Assembly: GCF_003206155.1 (NCBI RefSeq)
Contig: NZ_PZJV01000001.1
Location: 1,286,574-1,350,573, forward strand
From: Salinicola halophilus
GTDB lineage: Bacteria; Pseudomonadota; Gammaproteobacteria; Pseudomonadales; Halomonadaceae
Reading direction: 5' to 3'
DNA: 64,000 nt
Position 1 is the first letter of the stretch. The number at the start of each line of letters is the position of its first letter. The position numbers and the translations under genes were made by a program. Below the pieces are notes generated by a model, which saw only the letters and a program-made list of their open reading frames with translations, was not told the DNA's origin and did no database searches. Shown piece by piece: positions 1-8,667 of the stretch.

Positions 1-30
1 CCCGGCGGCGTTTTTGACTATCTGGCTTGC

Positions 31-62
31 ACCCGTGACCGGACAACTGCCCGATCACGGGT
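31..62. other. 8-bp inverted repeat near left edge
   Basis: ACCCGTGA at 31-38 and its exact complement TCACGGGT at 55-62 could form a hairpin with a 16-nt loop just downstream of the minus-strand dehydrogenase that ends at 73. There is no T-run, so a role in termination is only possible. Nothing else is recognisable in 1-72. Confidence 0.25.
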
Positions 63-72
63 CGAGTGCACC

Positions 73-1080
73 TTAGAACTCGAGGCAGATCTTGCCGAAG
101 TGCTGACCCGACTCCTGATGGCGGAAGGCATCCGCGATCTCGGCCAATCCAAAGGAACGATCGAGAATCGGCTTGAGACCGGTCACCTCGAGCGCGCGGA
201 TCATCTCGATCTGGTCGCGACGGCTGCCGACGATCAGGCCCTGGAGCCTTGCCTGTTTGGCCATCAGCTTGGCGGTCGGCACGTCCCCGGCGGTACCGGT
301 GAGCACGCCGATCAGCGAGATGTGCCCGGCGATCGCCACCGCCTCGATGGACTGCGGCAGCGTGCCCGGCCCACCGACTTCGATGACGTGATCCGCCCCT
401 TCGCCGTTGGTCAATGCCTTGACCCGTTTGCCCCACTCAGGCTCTTCGCGATAGTTGATGGTCTCGTCGGCGCCGAGCTCGCGCAGCCGGGCGAGCTTGT
501 CGTTGGACGAGGAGGTCGCGATGACGCGGGCGCCCATCGCCTTGGCGATCTGCACCGCGAAGATCGAGACGCCGCCGGTGCCGAGCGTCAGCACGGTATC
601 GCCGGCCTTGAGGCCGCCATCGACGATCAGCGCGCGCCAGGCCGTCAGCCCGGCGGTGGTGAGCGTCGCCGCTTCGGCGTGGGTATAGCCCTTGGGCGCA
701 TGGGTGAACCACTCGACCGGCCGTACCACCTGCTCGCGGGCGTAGCCGTCGACGCCGTCACCCGGCACGGTCTTGAAGTCGGCCACGCGCGCCGGGCCGT
801 CGAGCCAGTGCGGGAAGAACGTCGAGACGACCGAATCCCCCACGGCGAACTCTTGAACCCCCTGCCCCACGGCTTCGACGACGCCGGCGCCGTCGGACAT
901 CGGGATACGGTTCTCTTCGGTAGGCGATGTGCCGCTGGCCACCAGGTAGTCGTGGAAGTTGAGGGAGCTGGCGTGAACGCGCACGCGGATCTCGCCCGGG
1001 CCGGGCTCGCCGGGCTCATCGACCTGATTGAGCGTGAGCTGATCCAGGCCACCGGACGATCGAAGATTGACGACTTGCAT
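73..1080 (-). CDS. zinc-independent NAD(P)-dependent alcohol dehydrogenase / quinone oxidoreductase
   Basis: A 335-residue medium-chain dehydrogenase/reductase. The N-terminal GroES-like domain carries DGAGVVEAVG, and the central Rossmann region has TLGTGGVSIFAVQIAKA followed by the usual 'ELGADETINYR' segment. The catalytic zinc Cys of classical alcohol dehydrogenases is replaced in 'SSLNFHDYLVASG', which places it with the zinc-free quinone-oxidoreductase branch. The predicted role is NAD(P)H-dependent reduction of quinones or enones, or alcohol oxidation, in the cytoplasm; the substrate is unknown. I chose the ATG at 1080 (MQVVNLRS) because GGAG sits 8 nt upstream; the longer frame to 1167 adds unrelated residues. 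It is a single gene on its own. Confidence 0.85.
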   Translation of the reverse strand: MQVVNLRSSGGLDQLTLNQVDEPGEPGPGEIRVRVHASSLNFHDYLVASGTSPTEENRIPMSDGAGVVEAVGQGVQEFAVGDSVVSTFFPHWLDGPARVADFKTVPGDGVDGYAREQVVRPVEWFTHAPKGYTHAEAATLTTAGLTAWRALIVDGGLKAGDTVLTLGTGGVSIFAVQIAKAMGARVIATSSSNDKLARLRELGADETINYREEPEWGKRVKALTNGEGADHVIEVGGPGTLPQSIEAVAIAGHISLIGVLTGTAGDVPTAKLMAKQARLQGLIVGSRRDQIEMIRALEVTGLKPILDRSFGLAEIADAFRHQESGQHFGKICLEF

Positions 1081-1274
1081 GAAGAGACTCCTTGACGGTG
1101 TCGGGAGGCGCACGAATGACCGGCGCGCCCCCGCTGGGCTTACAGGGCTACCAGTGTAGACGCTCACACCCGTCGTCCAACCCGTCTTCGCTCACCCGAT
1201 TTTTTCGCCCAATTCCACTATCGACCGGCGCGGCCGTGCTGACCGGCCACCTCATTGACGCGATGCACCGCCGG

Positions 1275-2132
1275 CTACCAATCCTCTTCGTCGTCCTGCT
1301 GCCTGGCATCACGCTCGGCGGCCTCTTCGCGGGCGTCGTCGATCGAGCGCATCACGTCATCGACGTCGACGAGCGTGCTATCGGCCGTATAGCGCCCCGT
1401 CAGCGCCACGTCGGGATGCAGCTGGCCCGCCTCGTACAGCGCCCAGATCTCCTTGCCGTAGTCGGTTCCGAGGATCTCCGGGGCGATCCGCCCGAAGAAG
1501 GCTCGCAGGCGGTCGACGTCGCGCACCAGCATCCAGGGCGCGTTGTTGTTGCCGGCGGCATCGACCGCCTGAGGCAGGTCGATCACCACCGGGCCGTCGG
1601 CACCGACGAGGATGTTGAACTCGGAAAGGTCGCCGTGGATCAGCCCGGCGCAAAGCATGCGCACGACTTCATTGATCAACCGCTGGTGGTAGTCGACGGC
1701 GGTAGCGGCATCGAGTTCGATGTCGTCGAGACGCGGCGCGACGTCACCGTCGGCGTCGCTGATGCGCTCCATCAGTAGCACGCCGTCGACGAAGCCGTGG
1801 GGGATGGGGACGCGCACGCCCGCCTCGGCCAGCCGGTAGAGCGCGTCCACCTCGGCGTTGAGCCAGGCGGACTCCTGCTCGCGCTGGCCGTAGCGGGTCT
1901 TCTTCGACATGGCGCGGGCGCGGCGGCTGTTGCGTACCTTGCGCCCCTCCTGGTAGGTCGCCGCCTGCTTGAAGCTGCGGCTCTTGGCCTCCTTGAAGAC
2001 CTTGGCGCAGCGCAGCTCCTCGGCGCAGCGAACCACGAACACCTGAGCTTCCTTGCCGCTCATCAACTGGCCGACCACTTCATCGATCAGTCCATCGTCC
2101 ATCAGCGGCTGCAGTCGTCTGGGCACTTTCAT
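1275..2132 (-). CDS. RIO1-family serine/threonine protein kinase
   Basis: A 285-residue atypical protein kinase. It has the RIO nucleotide loop SGKEAQVFVV, the catalytic loop LIHGDLSEFNIL (H-x-D-x-x-x-x-N) and the metal-binding VVIDLPQAVD, followed by the RIO-type 'RDVDRLRAFF'. RIO kinases are best known in eukaryotic and archaeal ribosome maturation; the role of the bacterial members is unsettled. The start at 2132 (MKVPRRLQ) has GAGGAGACG about 8 nt upstream. It begins 37 nt after the stop of dbpA on the same strand, so the two are probably co-transcribed, which fits a ribosome-assembly theme. The C-terminus is strongly acidic (QQDDEEDW). Confidence 0.9.
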   Translation of the reverse strand: MKVPRRLQPLMDDGLIDEVVGQLMSGKEAQVFVVRCAEELRCAKVFKEAKSRSFKQAATYQEGRKVRNSRRARAMSKKTRYGQREQESAWLNAEVDALYRLAEAGVRVPIPHGFVDGVLLMERISDADGDVAPRLDDIELDAATAVDYHQRLINEVVRMLCAGLIHGDLSEFNILVGADGPVVIDLPQAVDAAGNNNAPWMLVRDVDRLRAFFGRIAPEILGTDYGKEIWALYEAGQLHPDVALTGRYTADSTLVDVDDVMRSIDDAREEAAERDARQQDDEEDW

Positions 2133-2169
2133 GCGCTTGGCGTCTCCTCGCGTTTCCCGGTTCGCGCTG

Positions 2170-3570
2170 TCATACGGATTCGTCGACGCGGCGCGCACGA
2201 CAGCGCCGGCCCTTGAGCGTGCCGGCGTTGAGCGTGGCGAGCGCCTGCTTGGCGACGTCGCGGTCGACGGCGACGAAGGCGTTGCGCGCCATGACCTTGA
2301 TCTTGCCCACCTGGTCGCCGTTGAGCGCGCGGGCGTCGTCGCCCGTGGTCAGCGCGCCCAGGATGTCACCGGGGCGCACCTTCTGCTTCTTGCCGGCGTC
2401 GAGCTCCAGCGTGACCCGAGGCGCGATGAACGGCGCTGCCCCTTTGGGGCTCGCCGGCAGCGGCTCGAGCTCGAGGGTCTGCTCGAGAAAGGCCTCGAGC
2501 CGCTCGAGGCGATAACGCTCGGCGGCCGTGACCAGCGTACACGCCACGCCGCTGCCGCCCGCTCGCCCGGTGCGGCCGATACGGTGCACGTGGACCTCCA
2601 GCTCGCGGGCGATCTGGTAGTTGAACACGGCGTCCAACGCGTCGATGTCGAGACCGCGGGCGGCGACGTCGGTGGCGACGAGCACCGAGAGACTCTGGTT
2701 GGCGAAACGAATCAGTGTGCGATCCCGCTCGCGCTGCTCGAGATCGCCGTGAATCGCCGCGGCGCTGAAGCCCATATCGGATAGCGCCTCGGCGACCTCC
2801 TGGGTCTCGCGGCGCGTGTTGCAGAACACCACGCTGGTCGCCGGGCGGTGATAGAGCAGCAGCTGACGCAACGCCTTGAGCCGCGCGGGCTCGTCGGCGA
2901 CTTCGTGAAAGTGCTGGCGAATGCTGCTGTCATCGTGGGTCGATGCGATCTCGACCGCTAACGGGTTCGTCAGCAGGCGCTCGGCCACGGGACGCACGTT
3001 GTCGCCGTAGGTGGCGCTGAACATCAGCGTCTGGCGATCCCGCGGCGTCGCCGCGACGATGGCTTCCAGCGCGGCCTGAAAGCCCATGTCGAGCATCCGG
3101 TCCGCCTCGTCGAGCACCAGCACCTTCAGCGCCTCGAGCGACAGCGTGCCCTTGCGCACGTGCTCCTCGATGCGCCCGGGCGTCCCCACGATGACATGGG
3201 CACCGTGGGCCAGCGAATTCGATTGCGGCCCGATCGGCGCCCCGCCGCAGAGCGTGAGCACCTTGAGATTGGCCAGCCGTCGCGCCAGACGGCGGAGCTC
3301 CTCGGCGACCTGATCGGCGAGCTCCCGCGTCGGACAGAGCACCAGCGCCTGCACGTCGAAGCAGCCCACGTCGAGCGCCGCGAGCAGCCCCAGGCCAAAG
3401 GCGGCGGTCTTGCCGGAGCCGGTCTGGCCCTGACCGAGCACGTCGCGACCGTCGAGCATGGCCGGTAGCGTCGCCGCCTGGATCGGCGTCATCGCCGTGT
3501 ACTCGAGCAGCGAAAGCCCCTCCAGCAGTTCGGCGGGCAGAGCCAGGGTGTCGAAGCCCTCGCGATTCAT
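2170..3570 (-). CDS. dbpA: ATP-dependent RNA helicase DbpA
   Basis: A 466-residue DEAD-box helicase, close to the usual length for DbpA. The visible motifs in order are the Q motif (TPIQAATLP), Walker A GQTGSGKT, LDEADRMLDMGF, SAT, and HRIGRTGRAG. The last ~75 residues (VRPGDILGALTTGDD to KGRRCRARRV) match the DbpA-type RNA-binding domain that recognises 23S rRNA hairpin 92 during 50S assembly. I chose the ATG at 3570 (MNREGFD); the longer frame to 3858 is extra N-terminal sequence without homology. The RIO kinase follows 37 nt downstream on the same strand. Confidence 0.95.
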   Translation of the reverse strand: MNREGFDTLALPAELLEGLSLLEYTAMTPIQAATLPAMLDGRDVLGQGQTGSGKTAAFGLGLLAALDVGCFDVQALVLCPTRELADQVAEELRRLARRLANLKVLTLCGGAPIGPQSNSLAHGAHVIVGTPGRIEEHVRKGTLSLEALKVLVLDEADRMLDMGFQAALEAIVAATPRDRQTLMFSATYGDNVRPVAERLLTNPLAVEIASTHDDSSIRQHFHEVADEPARLKALRQLLLYHRPATSVVFCNTRRETQEVAEALSDMGFSAAAIHGDLEQRERDRTLIRFANQSLSVLVATDVAARGLDIDALDAVFNYQIARELEVHVHRIGRTGRAGGSGVACTLVTAAERYRLERLEAFLEQTLELEPLPASPKGAAPFIAPRVTLELDAGKKQKVRPGDILGALTTGDDARALNGDQVGKIKVMARNAFVAVDRDVAKQALATLNAGTLKGRRCRARRVDESV

Positions 3571-3857
3571 GGCAGGTTCCGGCTCGGCGGGGGACGAACG
3601 GTCATTCACACAAAAACTCCCGAAGGGTCGAAGCGCGCCGCCGTGGCGGTCGCTGACGGGTTGGCGCCCGGGGGCGTCATCGGCCGGCAGGATAACAAAG
3701 CTTGCGTGCCGGCGCGGGGTTGGATCGACGCCGGTGGCGATCATCGGCCGGGGCGCATTGGACGAAGGTGCTGTCCCATCGGACAAATTAACCTGCAACA
3801 CCGCTGCAAAGTTGCGTAAAATCGCCGCCGTCGTTGACAACCGAACAGGGTGTGACA

Positions 3858-4586
3858 ATGGGTAGGGCTTTTCAGAACCGCAAGGAATCGATGGCCAAGA
3901 CGGCCGACGCCAAGACCAAGGTCTACAGCAAGTACGGGCGCGAGATCTACGTCTGCGCCAAGTCGGGCGGTACCGATCCTTCCGGCAACCTCACGCTGCG
4001 CGGGCTGATCGAGAAGGCCAAGAAGGATCAGGTGCCTTCTCACGTCATCGACAAGGCATTGGACAAGGCGCGTGGCGCCGGCGGCGAGGACTTCTCCCCC
4101 GCCCGTTACGAAGGCTTCGGCCCGGGCAACTGCATGGTCATCGTCGAGTGCCTGACCGACAACCCGAATCGTACCTACGGCGACGTTCGCGGCTGTTTCA
4201 CCAAGAACAAGGCGAAGATCGGCACCCAGGGCACCGTCAGCCACATGTTCGACCACTGCGCCATCTTCGCTTTCGCCGGTGAGGACGAGGAGGCCGTGCT
4301 GGAGGCGCTGATGGAAGCCGACGTCGACGTCACCGACATCGAGAACGAAGCGGGCCGGATCACCGTCTTCGCCCCGCACACCGAATACGCCAAGGCGAAG
4401 CAGGCACTGATCGACACCTTCGGCGAGCTGGACTTCGAGGCCGACGAGATCCAGTTTCTACCGCAGACGACCACGGCCATCGAAGGCGATGACGTGGCGC
4501 AGTTCCAGAAGTTCATCGGCATGCTCAACGATGTCGATGACGTGCAGAACGTCTACCACAACGCGGAACTGCCCGAAGAGGCTTGA
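3858..4586 (+). CDS. YebC/PmpR (TACO1) family protein, YeeN-like subgroup
   Basis: A 242-residue protein starting MGRAFQNRK, with the family signatures '[18 protein letters not shown]', '[10 protein letters not shown]', '[10 protein letters not shown]' and '[11 protein letters not shown]'. The C-terminus '[16 protein letters not shown]' is also typical. The opening resembles E. coli YeeN rather than the 'MAGHSKWANI' of canonical YebC. Family members act as transcription regulators or relieve ribosome stalling at proline stretches; which applies here cannot be read from sequence. The ATG at 3858 is the family start; the in-frame extension upstream is not conserved. It is transcribed divergently from dbpA and ends just before a strong hairpin at 4646-4674. 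Confidence 0.9.
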   Translation: MGRAFQNRKESMAKTADAKTKVYSKYGREIYVCAKSGGTDPSGNLTLRGLIEKAKKDQVPSHVIDKALDKARGAGGEDFSPARYEGFGPGNCMVIVECLTDNPNRTYGDVRGCFTKNKAKIGTQGTVSHMFDHCAIFAFAGEDEEAVLEALMEADVDVTDIENEAGRITVFAPHTEYAKAKQALIDTFGELDFEADEIQFLPQTTTAIEGDDVAQFQKFIGMLNDVDDVQNVYHNAELPEEA

Positions 4587-4645
4587 GCGCCAGTCGGTCG
4601 CCCCGCGGCACCGGACGGTACGCGAGTCGTTTTGCGGCCCCAAGG

Positions 4646-4674
4646 CAAGAACCCACCCTGGCGGTGGGTTCTTG
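4646..4674. terminator. hairpin between convergent genes
   Basis: A perfect 12-bp stem (CAAGAACCCACC / GGTGGGTTCTTG) with a 5-nt loop lies between the convergent YebC-family gene (ends 4586) and the SYLF lipoprotein gene (ends 4712). Position and strength suggest a bidirectional terminator, but no U-run follows on either strand, so this is inference. Confidence 0.55.
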
Positions 4675-4711
4675 CGTCTCGCCCCTCACCCGGCCGGATG
4701 TCAGCCGTCGA

Positions 4712-5302
4712 TCACGGCCGGACCTTGGTGATCTTGGCGCCGTTGAGCGAGACACCACCCTGGATGCCCTGATTGTTCATCACGAAGGCGACGACCTCCT
4801 GGTTGGCGGTGTCGTTGGTGATCTGGCCGTTGGCACCGATGTCCGCGACCGCGACGCCGGCGCTGGCCCCGACCGACCAGCCGTTGTCGCTACGCACGCG
4901 ATTGAGGGCGCGCTCGGTCATCAGTAGATAGACGATCGCCTGGGACTGCGCACCGGCCTGGAAGCCGATCGAGCCACTGGTGGTGGTGTAATAGCCCGCC
5001 TTGGTGCCGTCCATCAGAAGCCCGCCATCGCCGTGACTCGCCCCGACGATGAAGCTGGCGCCGAGTACGCCCGGGAACACCAGAATGCCTTGCGCCTCGT
5101 TGGCCATCGAACGCGCTTGCGGCACCGAGCGGTAAAGGCGCGACAGCGTCTGCTGGATGTCCTGGTCGAGCTGCTGGCGCTGCTCGACGTTACTCTGGCG
5201 GTCCCCGGTCGATGTCGTGGTACAGGCGGTCAACCCGCCGACGGTCAGAGTGGCGACGGCCAGCCCGAGCGCGAAGCGTCGCCATGCAGTGATCGAAGTC
5301 AT
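4712..5302 (-). CDS. SYLF (Ysc84-like) domain lipoprotein
   Basis: A 196-residue secreted protein. It has a signal peptide with a lipobox (GGLTAC, Cys about residue 27), then a SYLF/Ysc84 domain with '[20 protein letters not shown]', '[19 protein letters not shown]' and a glycine-rich '[19 protein letters not shown]'. SYLF domains bind lipids; bacterial members are mostly envelope lipoproteins of unknown role. The ATG at 5302 is preceded by AGGAGACCGACAC. It is probably monocistronic and shares its terminator region with the convergent YebC-family gene. Confidence 0.85.
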   Translation of the reverse strand: MTSITAWRRFALGLAVATLTVGGLTACTTTSTGDRQSNVEQRQQLDQDIQQTLSRLYRSVPQARSMANEAQGILVFPGVLGASFIVGASHGDGGLLMDGTKAGYYTTTSGSIGFQAGAQSQAIVYLLMTERALNRVRSDNGWSVGASAGVAVADIGANGQITNDTANQEVVAFVMNNQGIQGGVSLNGAKITKVRP

Positions 5303-5518
5303 GTGTCGGTCTCCTGGTATGGCGCGCCCGGCGCGCCCGTATCGTTGGAATCGTTTTCTCTATCCCGATCCTCCTCTCCAACCCGATCGCCCTCTCTATC
5401 CCTATAGCTCAACCGGATGGCTTGCGCCCGGATTCGCGACTAAGCGACCGGCGGTCACAGTCAGCTTGCGTTTTCGCCTACAATGAGCGCCCTCAAGTCG
5501 TCACGAAGCAGGGCTTTC

Positions 5519-6580
5519 ATGAGTCATCAGACGCCAAATGCCAGCGAGTCACAGCCTCGCGTCGAGACGTCGTCCGCTTCTTCCGTCATCGAAATCCAGG
5601 GTCTGGCCAAGCGCTACGACTCCGGTTTCGAGGCGCTCAAGCGCGTCGATCTCGAAATCCAGCGCGGAGAGATCTTCGCCCTGCTCGGTCCCAACGGGGC
5701 CGGCAAGACCACGTTGATCAGCATCATCTGCGGACTGGTCAACGCCACCGAAGGCCGCGTGCTGATCGACGGCCACGACAACGTCACCGACTATCGCGCG
5801 GCTCGCGCCAAGATCGGCCTGGTGCCGCAGGAGCTGACCAGCGACGCCTTCGAGACCGTCTGGAACACGGTGAGTTTCAGTCGCGGGCTGTTCGGCCACA
5901 AGGCCAAGCGCTCGCACATCGAGGACGTGCTCAAGTCGCTCTCGCTGTGGGACAAGCGCAAGAACAAGCTGATCACGCTTTCCGGGGGCATGAAGCGCCG
6001 CGTACTCATCGCCAAGGCGCTGGCCCACGAGCCGGAGATCCTGTTTCTCGACGAGCCCACTGCCGGCGTCGACGTCGAACTGCGCCGCGACATGTGGGAG
6101 GTCGTGCGCAAGCTCAGAGAGCGCGGGGTGACGATCATCCTCACCACGCACTACATCGAGGAAGCCGAGGAGATGGCCGATCGCATCGGGGTGATCAACC
6201 GCGGCGAGATCGTGCTGGTCCGGGAGAAAGCCGCCCTGATGCGCCAGCTCGGCAGCAAGCAGCTGACCCTGCAGCTGCAGAAACCGCTGGCGAGCGTGCC
6301 GCCGGCACTTGCGCACTACCCGCTGACGCTTGCCGAGGACGGCAACGTGCTCGTGTACACCTACGACGCCAGCGAGATGGGCGGTCCGAGCGAGATGGGC
6401 GGTCCGAGCGAGATGGGCGGTCCGAGCGAGATGGACGGTCCGAGCGAATCGAGCGAGCCCCGCGTCTCGATCAGCACGCTACTCAACGATATCGAAGCCA
6501 CCGGGATTCGCTTCAAGGACCTGCAGACCAAGCAGAGTTCGCTGGAAGAGATCTTCGTCGACCTGGTCAAGGAGCGCTAA
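5519..6580 (+). CDS. yadG: ABC exporter ATP-binding protein, YadG-type
   Basis: A 353-residue ABC ATPase. It has Walker [11 protein letters not shown]-loop LVPQE, signature LSGGMKRR, Walker [13 protein letters not shown] and H-loop [10 protein letters not shown]. The stretch from the signature to the H-loop is nearly identical in pattern to E. coli YadG. It should power the YadH-like permease encoded next. The ATG at 5519 (MSHQTPNAS) lies after GCAGGG; an earlier ATG at 5483 is possible. The C-terminal domain is interrupted by four copies of a six-residue unit (SEMGGP) encoded by an 18-bp tandem repeat, which is not normal for the family. Its TAA overlaps the next ATG by one base (TAATG). Confidence 0.9.
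   Translation: MSHQTPNASESQPRVETSSASSVIEIQGLAKRYDSGFEALKRVDLEIQRGEIFALLGPNGAGKTTLISIICGLVNATEGRVLIDGHDNVTDYRAARAKIGLVPQELTSDAFETVWNTVSFSRGLFGHKAKRSHIEDVLKSLSLWDKRKNKLITLSGGMKRRVLIAKALAHEPEILFLDEPTAGVDVELRRDMWEVVRKLRERGVTIILTTHYIEEAEEMADRIGVINRGEIVLVREKAALMRQLGSKQLTLQLQKPLASVPPALAHYPLTLAEDGNVLVYTYDASEMGGPSEMGGPSEMGGPSEMDGPSESSEPRVSISTLLNDIEATGIRFKDLQTKQSSLEEIFVDLVKER
6371..6442 (+). repeat. 18-bp tandem repeat (4 copies) inside yadG
   Basis: The unit AGCGAGATGGGCGGTCCG occurs at 6371-6388, 6389-6406 and 6407-6424, with a one-base variant (GGC to GAC) at 6425-6442; a further decayed copy may follow at 6443. It encodes SEMGGP x3 plus SEMDGP in frame, so copy-number change would lengthen or shorten the protein without a frameshift. 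Confidence 0.95.
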
Positions 6581-7341
6581 TGAACCTGCAAGCCGTTCGT
6601 GCCATCTACTGCTTCGAGATGGCCCGCGCCGGTCGCACCCTGCTCCAGAGTCTGGTGTCGCCGGTCATCTCCACGTCGCTCTATTTCGTCGTCTTCGGCG
6701 CTGCCATCGGCTCGCGCATCCAGGAGGTCGAAGGGGTCAGCTACGGCGCTTTCATCGTGCCGGGGCTGATCATGCTGATGCTGCTGACGCAGAGCGTCTC
6801 GAACGCCTCCTTCGGCATCTTCTTTCCCAAGTTCACCGGCACCATCTACGAGGTGCTGTCGGCGCCGATATCGTACTTCGAGATCGTGCTGGGTTACGTC
6901 GGGGCGGCGGCGACGAAATCCGCCGTGCTCGGCCTGCTGATCCTGGCGACCGCGACCTTCTTCGTCGACCTGCACATCCTGCATCCGTTCATGATGCTGC
7001 TGTTTCTGCTGCTGACGGCGGTGACCTTCAGCCTGCTCGGCTTCATCATCGGCATCTGGGCGGACAGCTTCGAGAAGCTCCAGCTCGTGCCGCTTCTGAT
7101 CATCACGCCGCTGACCTTTCTCGGCGGCAGCTTCTACGCCATCGACATGCTGCCGCCCTTCTGGCAGACCGTGACCCTGGCCAACCCGGTGGTGTATCTG
7201 GTGAGCGGCTTTCGCTGGAGCTTCTACGGCATCAGCGACGTCAACATCGTCGCCAGCGTGGCGATGGTCGGCGTCTTCCTCGCCGTGAGCCTGGCGGTCG
7301 TGAGCTGGATCTTTCGTACCGGCTACCGTCTGCGCCCCTAG
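6580..7341 (+). CDS. yadH: ABC exporter permease, YadH-type
   Basis: A 253-residue ABC-2 type inner-membrane permease with about six hydrophobic segments. It contains the conserved '[25 protein letters not shown]' region, shown here as [11 protein letters not shown] and [11 protein letters not shown], and '[16 protein letters not shown]' near the last membrane spans, as in E. coli YadH. It pairs with the ATPase upstream; the ATG shares its first base with the stop of that gene, a layout that favours translational coupling. The exported substrate is unknown. Confidence 0.9.
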   Translation: MNLQAVRAIYCFEMARAGRTLLQSLVSPVISTSLYFVVFGAAIGSRIQEVEGVSYGAFIVPGLIMLMLLTQSVSNASFGIFFPKFTGTIYEVLSAPISYFEIVLGYVGAAATKSAVLGLLILATATFFVDLHILHPFMMLLFLLLTAVTFSLLGFIIGIWADSFEKLQLVPLLIITPLTFLGGSFYAIDMLPPFWQTVTLANPVVYLVSGFRWSFYGISDVNIVASVAMVGVFLAVSLAVVSWIFRTGYRLRP

Positions 7342-7422
7342 TCACCCACGCCACGCCCTTCTCTTTCGACGCGTTCGGCCAGCCGGGCGCGTCGTCGTTT
7401 CTTTCGTCCGCGGAGTCGCTCC

Positions 7423-8499
7423 ATGCCGATCCTCAACGCCTGCGCCCATCGCGTCGACAAAGCCGGTAACGATCAGCCCGCCGCGCTGGCCCTCGGTCAC
7501 GCCAGCGGTGACACCGATGCCGCCGCCGCGCTGCTCGCAAGCTTCAACGCCAGCTTTCATCAGAAACCCAAGGCATGGGGGCATTTCGCCAGCGCCGACG
7601 CCGACGAGGGCGCCGACGCCTCGTCCGATACCGAGGACGCCGAGATCGATTCGGCGGTCGAGACGCCCTCGGCCGGCTCGCGCTTTGCACTCGAGCTCGA
7701 ACGCTATCGCCAGGGCGAGCTCGACTTCACCGATTTCACCGCCTGGGCGGCCAACGCGCTGCTGCCGGTGATCGATGATCATCTCTCCACCGGCGGCCAC
7801 TGGTGGTTCGTCCATTCGCGCCAGGGCGAGGCGGAGTTTCTGACGCTGGCGCTGCTCCACCAGCGCGAGGGCTATGCCATCGACGCTGCGCTGAACGTGG
7901 TCGCCGCGCCGCAGCTCAACCTGGGCCAGCTGATGCTCGCCGCGCGGATCGACCTCACCCAGTGGCAGCACGGTCAGTCGCGACAGTACATCGCCCACGT
8001 CCAGGATCGGGGCGGCAAGAAAGCGAGCACCGCCTTTGCCGAAACGCTGGGGTGTCGCGAGGGCGTCGATGCCAGCGCCGAGACGCGCACTCTGCTCAAG
8101 GCGTTCAGCGACTACGTCGAGCAGGAGGACCTTTCCGAGGAAGCCAGCCGCAAGAAGACCGATACGCTGGTCGACTACGCCAACGCCCAGGCCAAGAACG
8201 GCGAGGCCATCACTCTGGACGAGCTGTCGGAGCTGGTCGACGAGACCCAGCCCAAGGCGTTCTACGACTACATCCGCAATCAGGACTACGGCCTCGCCGA
8301 AGAGATTCCGCCGGACAAGCGAACGCTGCAGCAGTTCAAGCGCTTCACCGGACGTGCCAGCGGCGTGTCGATCAGCTTCGACTCTCATCTACTGGGCAAC
8401 AGCATCGAGTACGACGATACCCACGACCGGCTGATCATCAAGCAGGTGCCGGGCCCTTTGAAGGAGCAGATCAAGTCGCGCGGCAATGGTACGACCTGA
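7423..8499 (+). CDS. yejK: nucleoid-associated protein YejK (NdpA)
   Basis: A 358-residue cytoplasmic protein of the 37-kDa nucleoid-associated family. The typical segments are 'LPVIDDHLSTGGHWWFVHSR', 'LNLGQLMLAARIDL', 'GGKKASTAFAETLGC' and the C-terminal 'GVSISFDSHLLG'. It binds the nucleoid; a precise function is not established. There is an acidic, alanine/aspartate-rich insert around residues 57-80 (ADADEGADASSDTEDAE), in keeping with a halophile. The ATG at 7423 has GGAG 8 nt upstream. Confidence 0.9.
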   Translation: MPILNACAHRVDKAGNDQPAALALGHASGDTDAAAALLASFNASFHQKPKAWGHFASADADEGADASSDTEDAEIDSAVETPSAGSRFALELERYRQGELDFTDFTAWAANALLPVIDDHLSTGGHWWFVHSRQGEAEFLTLALLHQREGYAIDAALNVVAAPQLNLGQLMLAARIDLTQWQHGQSRQYIAHVQDRGGKKASTAFAETLGCREGVDASAETRTLLKAFSDYVEQEDLSEEASRKKTDTLVDYANAQAKNGEAITLDELSELVDETQPKAFYDYIRNQDYGLAEEIPPDKRTLQQFKRFTGRASGVSISFDSHLLGNSIEYDDTHDRLIIKQVPGPLKEQIKSRGNGTT

Positions 8500-8580
8500 C
8501 GACGGAAATGACTGCCGACGGCAACCGTCGGTAGCACATCGCATCCGGGATAAATTTTAATTAGTTTTCAAGGCCGTTTG

Positions 8581-8607
8581 TCAAGCCGACTTTTGTCATG
8601 CCGATAA
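8581..8607 (+). promoter_or_regulatory. FliA (sigma-28) promoter for the chemoreceptor
   Basis: TCAAGCCG at 8581-8588, an 11-nt spacer, and GCCGATAA at 8600-8607. GCCGATAA is an exact match to the sigma-28 -10 element, and TCAAG is the usual -35 core in gammaproteobacteria. It lies about 60 nt before the chemoreceptor start, with transcription expected near 8614. Confidence 0.85.
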
Positions 8608-8667
8608 CCCAGATCAGAACGTCTTTCGAGTCTCGGAGGCGATAACGAGCCATGACTGGCTGGGGAA

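Noticed and set aside
5478-5485. TACAAT as a -10 box for yadG
   Set aside because: No acceptable -35 hexamer 16-18 bp upstream.
5422-6579. N-terminal extension of the YadH frame
   Set aside because: Out-of-frame reading through yadG; the real permease starts at 6580.
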